Below, piece by piece: positions 1 to 5,127 of a stretch of 5,127 bases of DNA. The stretch spans positions 1 through 5,127 of the forward strand of contig CANGZO010000170.1 of assembly GCA_947458305.1 (NCBI GenBank), given 5' to 3'. Made by a program: the position numbers and the translations under genes. The notes below the pieces were generated by a model. The model was not told the DNA's origin. It did no database searches and saw only the letters and a list, made by a program, of their open reading frames with translations. This stretch comes from Comamonadaceae bacterium (lineage in GTDB: Bacteria > Pseudomonadota > Gammaproteobacteria > Burkholderiales > Burkholderiaceae_C). The first letter of the stretch is position 1, and each line of letters opens with the position of its first letter.

Positions 1-437
<437 letters not shown>

Positions 438-465
438 GGAATCTCCTGGATTTGAAACAAGGGTT

Positions 466-491
466 AAAAAACAAAAGCACCAAAAGGGTGC
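466..491 (-). terminator. Terminator-like hairpin in the groES leader (possible attenuator)
   Basis: Read on the minus strand, the leader between the CIRCE element and groES contains GCACC (491-487), loop CTTTT, GGTGC (481-477). It is followed immediately by TTTTGTTTTTT (476-466). The five stem pairs are perfect and four of them are G-C. A short GC stem followed by a U-rich run is the form of a Rho-independent terminator, but it lies inside the transcribed leader about 30 bases before the start codon. The stem is short, so termination would be partial at best. A second AGCACC at 517-512 can pair instead with GGTGCT (481-476), which would be an alternative fold. The T-rich run could also simply be an unstructured ribosome stand-by site. 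The structure is visible; its function is inference. Confidence 0.4.
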
Positions 492-518
492 AGCTGAAAT
501 CTGAGGAGTAAGGTGCTG

Positions 519-545
519 TTAGCACTCAACTCCATCGAGTGCTAA
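519..545 (-). promoter_or_regulatory. CIRCE element, HrcA repressor operator
   Basis: The sequence is TTAGCACTC, a 9-base spacer, then GAGTGCTAA. Both 9-base arms match the CIRCE consensus exactly. CIRCE is the binding site of the heat-shock repressor HrcA, whose activity depends on GroEL, so GroEL levels feed back on the operon. The element lies just downstream of the -10-like hexamer of the sigma-32-type promoter. It therefore covers the expected transcription start and the first part of the groES leader. At mRNA level the arms could also form a 5' stem-loop. No hrcA gene is in the window. Confidence 0.97.
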
Positions 546-547
546 TG

Positions 548-573
548 ATAAGGGCTTTTGAGGGCGTTTCAAG
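548..573 (-). promoter_or_regulatory. Sigma-32 (RpoH)-type heat-shock promoter for groES-groEL
   Basis: On the minus strand, CTTGAAA (573-567) is followed after 12 bases by CCCTTAT (554-548). CTTGAAA is the consensus -35 of RpoH promoters. The C-rich start of the -10 element and the 12-base gap fit that class (consensus CCCATNT), though the -10 match is partial. Transcription would begin near 540, inside the CIRCE element, giving a leader of about 100 bases before groES. The arrangement implies activation by RpoH together with repression by HrcA. The overlapping TTATCATT could serve as a housekeeping -10, but I see no good housekeeping -35 to go with it. Confidence 0.72.
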
Positions 574-596
574 ACCCGGGCTGTAAACAAGCCCTT
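550..596. repeat. 8-bp inverted repeat flanking the groES -35 element
   Basis: AAGGGCTT at 550-557 and AAGCCCTT at 589-596 are perfect inverted copies separated by 31 bases, with the CTTGAAA -35 element between them. Nested inside is a smaller hairpin, GGGCT (578-582) and AGCCC (590-594) with a 7-base loop. This smaller hairpin lies 5-24 bases after the stop codon of the upstream helix-turn-helix gene and could act as a weak terminator for it, although no T run follows. The repeat is real in sequence; any role is uncertain, and chance is a fair explanation. Confidence 0.35.
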
Positions 597-600
597 GGAT

Positions 601-1176
601 TCAATGGCAACGAGTGGTTTGGGGTTGCAGTTGCTGCAGGCAAAGCAGGTAGCCGTCGACCAGGTCGGTGCTGATGTCGCCAGCAAACAGGTGCAAATTC
701 TGGCTCTCGGTGAACAGGCTGTTGGCGGGCAAGTGACCGCTGTTGTAAAGAATGATGTGGGTGTTTTGCATTCTGGCGTTGTGCAAGTGGGCGGGCGAGG
801 TGTGCAGCCACGTCAGGCGGGCGTCTACAAACAAAACCGCTTGCTCTTGGCCTATGTCCATCAAATCCAGTGGGTGGGTCATGACCGTGACGCACGCCCA
901 TTCGTTGAGACGGCTCAGGGCCGGGCTCATGTGTGCGCTGTCGTGCAGCACGTAAATATGGGCTGCGGGCTGAATAGCCCCCAGGGCGCTGGTGCTGACG
1001 CCTTGTTTTTGGCAGTAATCGTTCAAGGAACTGGACAAAATGCGGCGGTGACCGCCATGGGTGACAAAGGCCTTGAAGACCCCGTTTTGAACCATGCGCT
1101 GGACGGTGCCGACCGACAGGCCAAGCACTTTGGCGGCTTGGCTGGTGCTGAAATACTGGGGCGAGGCTTGTGTCAT
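601..1176 (-). CDS. Excisionase/MerR-type helix-turn-helix protein with receiver-like C-terminal region
   Basis: The 191-residue product is probably a cytoplasmic DNA-binding regulator. Residues 8-58 form an excisionase/MerR-like winged helix: YFSTSQAAKVLGLSVGTVQR, then the wing with THGGHRRI (39-46). Residues 73-182 show an alternating beta/alpha pattern like a response-regulator receiver. Strand-like segments are IYVLHD (74-79), VTVMTH (96-101), AVLFVDA (113-119), HIILYNS (140-146) and HLFAGD (162-167). D118 sits where a phospho-acceptor Asp would be and S146 where the conserved Ser/Thr would be. The usual acidic pair is only H78-D79 and the conserved Lys is not evident, so any receiver is degenerate. 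The ATG at 1176 has no close ribosome binding site. A GTG two codons upstream (1182-1180) has AGGA at 7 bases and may be the true start. The stop is only about 28 bases before the groES -35. The target and signal are unknown. Confidence 0.85.
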   Translation of the reverse strand: MTQASPQYFSTSQAAKVLGLSVGTVQRMVQNGVFKAFVTHGGHRRILSSSLNDYCQKQGVSTSALGAIQPAAHIYVLHDSAHMSPALSRLNEWACVTVMTHPLDLMDIGQEQAVLFVDARLTWLHTSPAHLHNARMQNTHIILYNSGHLPANSLFTESQNLHLFAGDISTDLVDGYLLCLQQLQPQTTRCH

Positions 1177-1402
1177 GATCACCGTCTGGTCCTGTGGATG
1201 GTTGGGGGTGCTGAATGGGTCCTGGGGGTGTCGAGTGAATGTTAAGAGGGGTTGGCTGATCTGGGTGGGCCTTGAACCGGTAGTGTGATGTGAAAAACGG
1301 GTACCGCCATAGTGGCTTTGGGGCGATTCATCAGCCATGGGCCTGTTGGTCTGGGTGGCTTGGGTCTGCCGGCCGCAGGCACCTCAGGCAAAATCCACCC
1401 CC

Positions 1403-2230
1403 ATGTTGCGTTGGTTCCGTTTTTTTTCCGTTTGGCCTTTGTGGGCCTTGCACGCTTTGGGCTGGCTGGGTGGCTGGCTGGCTTGGTGTTTTTCAAGCAC
1501 TTACCGCAGCCGATTTATCGCCAATGCGCGTCAGGCGGGTTTGGTTGGACGGCATTGGATCGGCGCGATTGGCCAAGCAGGTTGCATGTCGGCAGAGTTG
1601 CCACGTTTGTGGCTGGGCCGCACCCCGCCTTTTGAATGGGCCGATGACCGGGCCGCTGTGCAGGCTTATTCGGCTGGGAAAGGTGTCTTGTTTTTGACGC
1701 CACACATGGGTTGTTTTGAAATCACGGCTCAGGCCTTGGCCATCAGGTTTGCCCCTGAACACGGCGCCTTAACGGTGCTCTACCGACCAGCCAGGGATGC
1801 GGGCTTGAACGAGGTGATGCGGGTGGCGCGCAACCGATTGGGGCTGGAGGCGGTGCCGACCAACCTGGCAGGTGTGCGCCAGATGATCAAGGCCTTGCGT
1901 GCGGGGCGTGCAGTGGGTTTATTGCCCGATCAGGTGCCGCCTGAGGGCATGGGGCAGTGGGCGCCTTTTTTTGGCAAGCCGGCCTACACCATGACATTGG
2001 CAGCACGTTTGGCGCTGCAAACCGGAGCGCAAGTCGTTTTGATCTGGGGAGAGCGGCTGCCTTGGGGGCGAGGCTACCGTTTGCACACACAGGCTTTGGG
2101 GCATGGCTTGTCGGCAGATTTGGAGACGGCTGTGGTGCAAGTGAACCAAGCCATTGAGGCCATGATTTTGCAGTGTCCAAGCCAATACATTTGGGGCTAT
2201 GCGCGCTACAAGCAGCCTCGCGAAGCATGA
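1403..2230 (+). CDS. LpxL/HtrB-family lipid A (lysophospholipid) acyltransferase, first copy
   Basis: This 275-residue protein belongs to the inner-membrane family that transfers acyl chains from acyl-ACP to lipid A precursors. From the chosen start, residues 5-30 form a hydrophobic anchor rich in Trp, Leu and Gly. The catalytic HX4E motif is TPHMGCFE (H101, E106), the same Glu variant as in E. coli LpxL. It is followed by LYRP (126-129), LLPDQ (173-177), the FFG acceptor-site segment (189-191), and the terminal PSQYIWGYARYK (259-270), equivalent to the family's PEQY-W motif. An in-frame ATG at 1337 would add 22 residues unlike the family. The ATG at 1403 places the anchor at the N-terminus as expected, although its ribosome binding site is weak. 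The second copy begins 16 bases downstream. A run of eight T at 1420-1427 sits near the start of the gene. Which acyl position it modifies cannot be told. Confidence 0.9.
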   Translation: MLRWFRFFSVWPLWALHALGWLGGWLAWCFSSTYRSRFIANARQAGLVGRHWIGAIGQAGCMSAELPRLWLGRTPPFEWADDRAAVQAYSAGKGVLFLTPHMGCFEITAQALAIRFAPEHGALTVLYRPARDAGLNEVMRVARNRLGLEAVPTNLAGVRQMIKALRAGRAVGLLPDQVPPEGMGQWAPFFGKPAYTMTLAARLALQTGAQVVLIWGERLPWGRGYRLHTQALGHGLSADLETAVVQVNQAIEAMILQCPSQYIWGYARYKQPREA

Positions 2231-2246
2231 TGAGAGGCACAACACC

Positions 2247-3113
2247 ATGGTGAAACTGCTGATCGCTTGTCTGAAGGTGTGCGCAAGGTTACCGCTGCCT
2301 TGGGTGAGGGCTTTGGGGACAGGTTTGGGTGTCTTGTTGTGGCTGTTTGCGCACAGCCGCCGTCATATTGTTCGGGTCAACCTTCAAAAAACCATGCCCG
2401 AGTTGTCGGCAGCGCAACGCAATGCCTTGGCTTATCGGCATTTCGTGGCTTTTGGGCAATCGGTCATGGACCGTTCTTGGCTCTGGCATGCACCCGAGCC
2501 CTTGGTACGGCAGCGTTTACGGTGGGTGGGTGACATGTCGTTTTTGACGGCGCCCGGTCCCTTGTTGATGTTCGCCCCCCATTTTGTGGGCCTGGATGCG
2601 GGTGGGATGGCTGTATCGCTGGATGTGCCGGGGCCTGTGGCCTTCATTTTTGTGGGGCAATCGCGCCCAGAGGTCGAGGCTTGGGTCAGGCAAGGTCGAG
2701 AAAGGTCTGGCAATGTTCGGCCTTATTTCCGGCGGCAAGGCATGCGCCAGATTTTGAGTGGTATCAAAAAAGGTGAACCTTTGCACCTTTCGCCAGACAT
2801 GGATTTCGGCAAAGAGGAGTCGATTTTTGTTCCTTTCATGGGGGTGGACAAAGCGGCCACTCTGTCTTCGTTGTCCAGGCTGTCCAAGGTGACCGGGGCT
2901 CGGGTGGTGCCTGTGTTGACCCGTATGACGGCGCAAGGCTATGACATCGAGGTGCATGCACCCTTGGTTGACTTTCCAAGCGACGATCCTGTGCAGGACA
3001 CACTGCGAACCAACCAGTTGCTGGCCGATTGGGTTCGCACGATGCCCGAGCAGTATTACTGGGTGCATAAGCGATTCAAAACCCGGCCCGAGGGTGAGCC
3101 AAGCTTTTACTGA
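2247..3113 (+). CDS. LpxL/HtrB-family lipid A acyltransferase, second copy
   Basis: This 288-residue protein is a second member of the same inner-membrane acyltransferase family and clearly diverged from its upstream neighbour. A hydrophobic anchor (about residues 4-35) is followed by the basic HSRRHIVRVNLQKTMPEL segment, typical of HtrB/LpxL proteins. The catalytic motif is APHFVGLD, giving HX4D with H112 and D117. LSPDMDFG (about 181-188), FVPFMG and the C-terminal MPEQYYWVHKRFKTRP (266-281) are further family signatures. The ATG at 2247 has GAGAGG (2232-2237) 9 bases upstream; an in-frame ATG at 2199 lies inside the previous gene and is less likely. The short gap shows co-transcription with the first copy, and the pair probably adds the two secondary acyl chains of lipid A. 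In many Burkholderiales dapF follows such a pair; here a convergent hydrolase follows instead. Confidence 0.92.
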   Translation: MVKLLIACLKVCARLPLPWVRALGTGLGVLLWLFAHSRRHIVRVNLQKTMPELSAAQRNALAYRHFVAFGQSVMDRSWLWHAPEPLVRQRLRWVGDMSFLTAPGPLLMFAPHFVGLDAGGMAVSLDVPGPVAFIFVGQSRPEVEAWVRQGRERSGNVRPYFRRQGMRQILSGIKKGEPLHLSPDMDFGKEESIFVPFMGVDKAATLSSLSRLSKVTGARVVPVLTRMTAQGYDIEVHAPLVDFPSDDPVQDTLRTNQLLADWVRTMPEQYYWVHKRFKTRPEGEPSFY

Positions 3114-3142
3114 ATCGATGAGGGCGTGGCGGCCCTTTCGAT
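3114..3142. terminator. Stem-loop between convergent genes, candidate bidirectional terminator
   Basis: Starting right after the stop codon of the second acyltransferase, ATCGA (3114-3118) pairs with TCGAT (3138-3142). AGGGC (3121-3125) pairs with GCCCT (3132-3136) around a 6-base loop, giving about ten Watson-Crick pairs plus a possible G-T pair and one bulge. Two smaller, mutually exclusive hairpins follow: CAGCGC/GCGCTG (3152-3167) and GGCGC/GCGCC (3161-3175), the latter followed by TTT on the plus strand. No strong T run follows the main stem on either strand, so termination is inferred from position between converging genes rather than from a canonical terminator. Confidence 0.4.
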
Positions 3143-3156
3143 GACGGGGTTCAGCG

Positions 3157-4143
3157 CTATGGCGCTGTAGGCGCCTTTAAAAACACCGCGATTTCATCGA
3201 TCACCCGCTGGGGCTGCTCGTGCACCACCCAGTGGGTGGCTTTGGCAATGTTCACGAGCGTCAAGTGGGCGATGTGCAGGTCCAAGCCATCGGTCAGGCA
3301 GGGCAGCAGCGCCACATCGTCTTGCGCCCACAGAACGAGCGTGGGCATCTCGATGCGCAGCGCTTCGGGCGGGATCTGCACGGCGCTGGCGCCGGGGTCG
3401 TCTGCGGTGGCTGGTCGCAGGGGGGAGGCGCGGTAGTAGTTGAGGCCGCCTTGTAGGCCGAGCTGCCAAACTTCGCGGTATTGCGCCTTGACTGCGGGGG
3501 TGAGCCAGTCTGGGCTGAGGTCGGCGCTCTGGGTGCTGAGCGATTGCAGTGACGCGTCGTGGCCCGTTATAAAGCCAAACAGGCGCTCAAAGTCATTGGC
3601 CGACAACTGTGCCGCTGCCTCAGGCTGAACCAAAAAGTTCATGTAAGCGCTGGCCGCTATTTGTGCCGGGTCGTTTTGCAGGGCCTGCAGAAAAGGGCCC
3701 GGGTGAGGCGAGTTGACGATGACCAGTTTTTGCAAGAGCGCCGGGTGCTGGTTGGCCAAGCTCCATGCCACCGCACCCCCCCAGTCGTGGGCAATCAGGG
3801 CGACCAGTGGCGCACGGTCGTTGGGGCTTGTGCATTGGGTGTCGATCAGCGCTGCGATGTCTTGCACCAGGTGTTTGGCCCGGTAGGCTTTGACGTCATC
3901 GGGGGCGCTGGAGCGCTCGTAGCCGCGCAGGTTGGGGGCCACGCAGCGGTAACCGCCATGTTCAGGTTTTGAAAAATGCAGCAGCAAGGTGTCCCAAACC
4001 CAGGCGCCCTCAGGAAAACCATGCAAAAAAAGCAGCACGGGGCGGCCGGGCTCGCCACAAGCGCGGCAACTCAAAGTGATGCCATGCGGCAGGGCTTGTT
4101 GCCAGATCTGGATGTCAGGGTGAGCAGTTGAAATCGGGTGCAC
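3157..4143 (-). CDS. Alpha/beta hydrolase, epoxide-hydrolase-like
   Basis: The 328-residue product is a probable soluble alpha/beta-fold hydrolase of the epoxide hydrolase/dehalogenase branch. HGFPEGAWVW (41-50) is the HGxP oxyanion motif. AHDWGG (118-123) carries an aspartate nucleophile, D120, rather than serine, which separates it from esterases and lipases. D275 (or D276) in LWAQDD and H304 in ATHWVVHEQP complete the triad. Two cap tyrosines in fitting places, Y167 (AYMNF) and Y236/Y237 (LNYYR), match the ring-opening pair of epoxide hydrolases. That makes epoxide hydrolysis the best guess over haloalkane dehalogenation, but the substrate is unknown. There is no signal peptide. The start is GTG (4143-4141): an in-frame stop lies three codons upstream and no later ATG is near. 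No clear ribosome binding site is seen, which is a weak point. It lies 75 bases downstream of engB on the same strand and may be read from the engB promoter. Confidence 0.9.
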   Translation of the reverse strand: MHPISTAHPDIQIWQQALPHGITLSCRACGEPGRPVLLFLHGFPEGAWVWDTLLLHFSKPEHGGYRCVAPNLRGYERSSAPDDVKAYRAKHLVQDIAALIDTQCTSPNDRAPLVALIAHDWGGAVAWSLANQHPALLQKLVIVNSPHPGPFLQALQNDPAQIAASAYMNFLVQPEAAAQLSANDFERLFGFITGHDASLQSLSTQSADLSPDWLTPAVKAQYREVWQLGLQGGLNYYRASPLRPATADDPGASAVQIPPEALRIEMPTLVLWAQDDVALLPCLTDGLDLHIAHLTLVNIAKATHWVVHEQPQRVIDEIAVFLKAPTAP

Positions 4144-4178
4144 AGCGGTTCACTTTGGGTTGGCGCAGTCGCAAGCGT

Positions 4179-4204
4179 TGGTCCGTGTCGCTGGTCCGAG
4201 TTGC
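4179..4204. repeat. Two imperfect 13-bp tandem repeats between engB and the hydrolase gene
   Basis: TGGTCCGTGTCGC (4179-4191) is followed directly by TGGTCCGAGTTGC (4192-4204), with 11 of 13 positions identical. The second unit overlaps a small hairpin, CCGAG (4196-4200) with CTCGG (4204-4208) and a three-base loop. The pair sits in the 75-base gap just after the engB stop codon. It has no T run and no evident operator character. A short duplication that has begun to diverge is the simplest reading. Confidence 0.4.
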
Positions 4205-4218
4205 TCGGCAGCACGCGC

Positions 4219-4998
4219 TCACTCGTCCAAGGCTTCGGGTTCTTCTTCAGGTGGCTCGGCGGCTTGGGGTGCAGCCACAGCGCCATCGGCCGGGTGGGTC
4301 CAGTCCCAAAGCAGTTGGGCCACATCGTCCACGCCCTGCTTTTTCAAGGCTGAAAAGAGTTTGACTTCGCCGCCACCGGCTTGCAGTCGCGCAATCGACA
4401 AGGCCTTGGCTTGCTCGGCGCGGGTGAGCTTGTCGGCTTTGGTCAGGATGATCAGGAACTTCAGGCCCTCTTCGACGCGAGGCCGGATCACTTCCAGCAG
4501 GATGTCGTCAAGTTCGGTCAGGCCGTGGCGCGGATCGCACATCATGACGATGCCCTTGAGGTTCTCGCGGCTGACCAAATAGTTGGCCATGACCTGCTGC
4601 CAGCGCAGCTTGTCCATCTTGGCCACAGCGGCGTAGCCGTAGCCGGGCAGATCGGCCAGCACGGCATCGGTGATGCCTTGTTTGCCCAGTGCGAACAAGT
4701 TGATGTGCTGGGTGCGGCCGGGCTTTTTAGACGCAAAGGCCAGTTGTTTCTTTTGCGTCAGGGTGTTGATGCAGGTGGATTTGCCGGCGTTGGAGCGACC
4801 CACAAAAGCGATTTCGGGCGTGTCCATGGCGGGCAAATGGTGCAGTTGCGCGGCCGTGGTCAAAAAACGGGCGGTGTGCATCCAGCCCATGGGCGTCACA
4901 GTTGCGGGGGTATTCGGTGTGGCCGAAGTCACTGCAGGTCTGGCTTTTGGGGCTTTGGCGGGGCTTGCAGGAACGCGAACGTGGGGGCGGGAGCTCAT
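4219..4998 (-). CDS. engB: Ribosome biogenesis GTP-binding protein EngB (YihA/YsxC)
   Basis: EngB is an essential cytoplasmic GTPase needed for assembly of the 50S ribosomal subunit; in E. coli its depletion also disturbs division. All G motifs are present: G1 GRSNAGKST (67-75), G2 Thr in GRTQ (T96), G3 DLPGYG (116-121), G4 TKAD (186-189) and G5 FSALKK (215-220). The conserved N-terminal helix, MHTARFLTTAAQLHHLP, starts at residue 40. The 259-residue length exceeds the roughly 200-210 of E. coli YihA. The extra parts are an Ala/Pro/Thr-rich, basic N-terminal extension (1-36) and an acidic Pro/Glu-rich tail (about 238-259). The ATG at 4998 is preceded only by a distant AAGG. M37 (4890) or M40 (4881) would remove the extension but also lack a ribosome binding site, so the true start is uncertain. 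The gene is divergent from the plus-strand gene at 5086 and upstream of the hydrolase. Confidence 0.96.
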   Translation of the reverse strand: MSSRPHVRVPASPAKAPKARPAVTSATPNTPATVTPMGWMHTARFLTTAAQLHHLPAMDTPEIAFVGRSNAGKSTCINTLTQKKQLAFASKKPGRTQHINLFALGKQGITDAVLADLPGYGYAAVAKMDKLRWQQVMANYLVSRENLKGIVMMCDPRHGLTELDDILLEVIRPRVEEGLKFLIILTKADKLTRAEQAKALSIARLQAGGGEVKLFSALKKQGVDDVAQLLWDWTHPADGAVAAPQAAEPPEEEPEALDE

Positions 4999-5046
4999 AA
5001 ATCAGGGATACCTTGGGTCGTCAGGAAACTGACGTGGACCTCATTG

Positions 5047-5052
5047 TAGAAT
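5047..5052 (+). promoter_or_regulatory. Possible -10 hexamer for the plus-strand gene at 5086
   Basis: TAGAAT at 5047-5052 matches five of six bases of the housekeeping -10 consensus and lies 33 bases before the ATG at 5086, in the 87-base divergent gap with engB. The hexamer at a 17-base distance (GGAAAC, 5024-5029) is not a recognisable -35. The evidence is therefore the hexamer and its placement alone. Confidence 0.3.
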
Positions 5053-5085
5053 CCTTGGGTTTTGCGCCAACTCTTGGATCACGCC

Positions 5086-5127
5086 ATGAAGTCGATTTCC
5101 TCTCTCTTGATCACCGCTCTGTCGGCC
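5086..5127 (+). CDS. N-terminus of a probable exported protein, possibly a c-type cytochrome; cut by window edge
   Basis: Only 14 codons are visible, reading MKSISSLLITALSA: a Lys near the start, then a hydrophobic run ending in small residues. This looks like the beginning of a Sec signal peptide. The ATG at 5086 has GGA (5076-5078) 7 bases upstream, a modest ribosome binding site. In many betaproteobacteria engB is divergent from a periplasmic cytochrome c gene followed by cytochrome c biogenesis genes. The position therefore suggests a cytochrome c, but no haem-binding CXXCH motif can be seen in this fragment. The coding call is likely right; the product is inferred from neighbourhood. Confidence 0.6.
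   Translation, partial: MKSISSLLITALSA

Noticed and set aside
503..518. Ribosome-binding-site-like GAGGAGT on the plus strand
   Set aside because: No start codon with an open frame follows it on that strand. It lies in the groES leader, where the minus strand is transcribed.
595..1245. Open frame of 216 codons on the plus strand
   Set aside because: It is fully antisense to the helix-turn-helix gene, has no recognisable domain, and runs into the groES promoter region. It is a codon-bias shadow.
1177..1338. N-terminal extension of the helix-turn-helix protein up to an ATG at 1338
   Set aside because: The added 54 residues are low-complexity and unlike the family, whose proteins begin just before the helix-turn-helix. 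The ATG also overlaps an opposing ATG at 1337 in CCATGG.
1337..1402. Earlier start for the first acyltransferase
   Set aside because: The extra 22 residues precede the hydrophobic anchor that normally starts these proteins, and there is no convincing ribosome binding site.
1183..1402. Promoter candidates in the divergent region, such as TTGAAC at 1272-1277
   Set aside because: No -10 element lies at a suitable distance on either strand, so I could not support a promoter.
2517..3068. Open frame of 183 codons on the minus strand
   Set aside because: It is antisense to the second acyltransferase, has no domain character, and the plus-strand frame carries clear family motifs.
3559..3972. Open frame of 137 codons on the plus strand
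   Set aside because: It is antisense to the hydrolase, whose catalytic motifs are intact in the minus frame.
4381..5049. Open frame of 222 codons on the plus strand
   Set aside because: It is antisense to engB, with Gly/Gln/Val-rich composition typical of the reverse frame of a GC-rich gene.

Overview
The window looks like chromosomal DNA from a betaproteobacterium, most likely order Burkholderiales and near Comamonadaceae (inference). The clues are the GroES sequence, the CIRCE element next to a heat-shock-type promoter, a tandem pair of LpxL/HtrB-type acyltransferases, and engB divergent from what looks like an exported protein. Base composition is moderately GC-rich. I see no rRNA, tRNA, CRISPR, insertion sequence, attachment site or phage gene, and most of the window is ordinary core-genome content.

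Layout. (1) Positions 1-600, minus strand: the groES-groEL chaperonin operon (groEL cut by the window edge). Its control region holds a perfect CIRCE inverted repeat and a sigma-32-like promoter. The transcribed leader also contains a short hairpin followed by a T-rich run that looks like an intrinsic terminator. (2) Positions 601-1176, minus strand: a small regulator-like protein with an N-terminal excisionase/MerR-type helix-turn-helix and a C-terminal region resembling a degenerate receiver domain. (3) Positions 1177-1402: a divergent intergenic region of about 225 bases in which I could not support a promoter. (4) Positions 1403-3113, plus strand: two lipid A/lysophospholipid acyltransferase genes, 16 bases apart and surely co-transcribed. 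(5) Positions 3114-3156: a short convergent gap containing hairpins. (6) Positions 3157-4998, minus strand: engB (yihA/ysxC), a ribosome-assembly GTPase, then downstream an epoxide-hydrolase-like alpha/beta hydrolase. (7) Positions 5086-5127, plus strand: the first 14 codons of a gene that starts like a signal peptide, possibly a c-type cytochrome judging by position next to engB.

How the genes work together. The chaperonin operon appears to be under dual control: HrcA repression through CIRCE and activation by RpoH. The acyltransferase pair would add the secondary acyl chains of lipid A in the inner membrane. engB acts in large-subunit ribosome assembly. The hydrolase is probably metabolic or detoxifying and shares only transcription with engB.

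I did not find a clear new multi-gene system. The most interesting points are the terminator-like hairpin in the heat-shock leader, with a competing pairing, and the helix-turn-helix protein with a receiver-like tail that lies directly upstream of groES.
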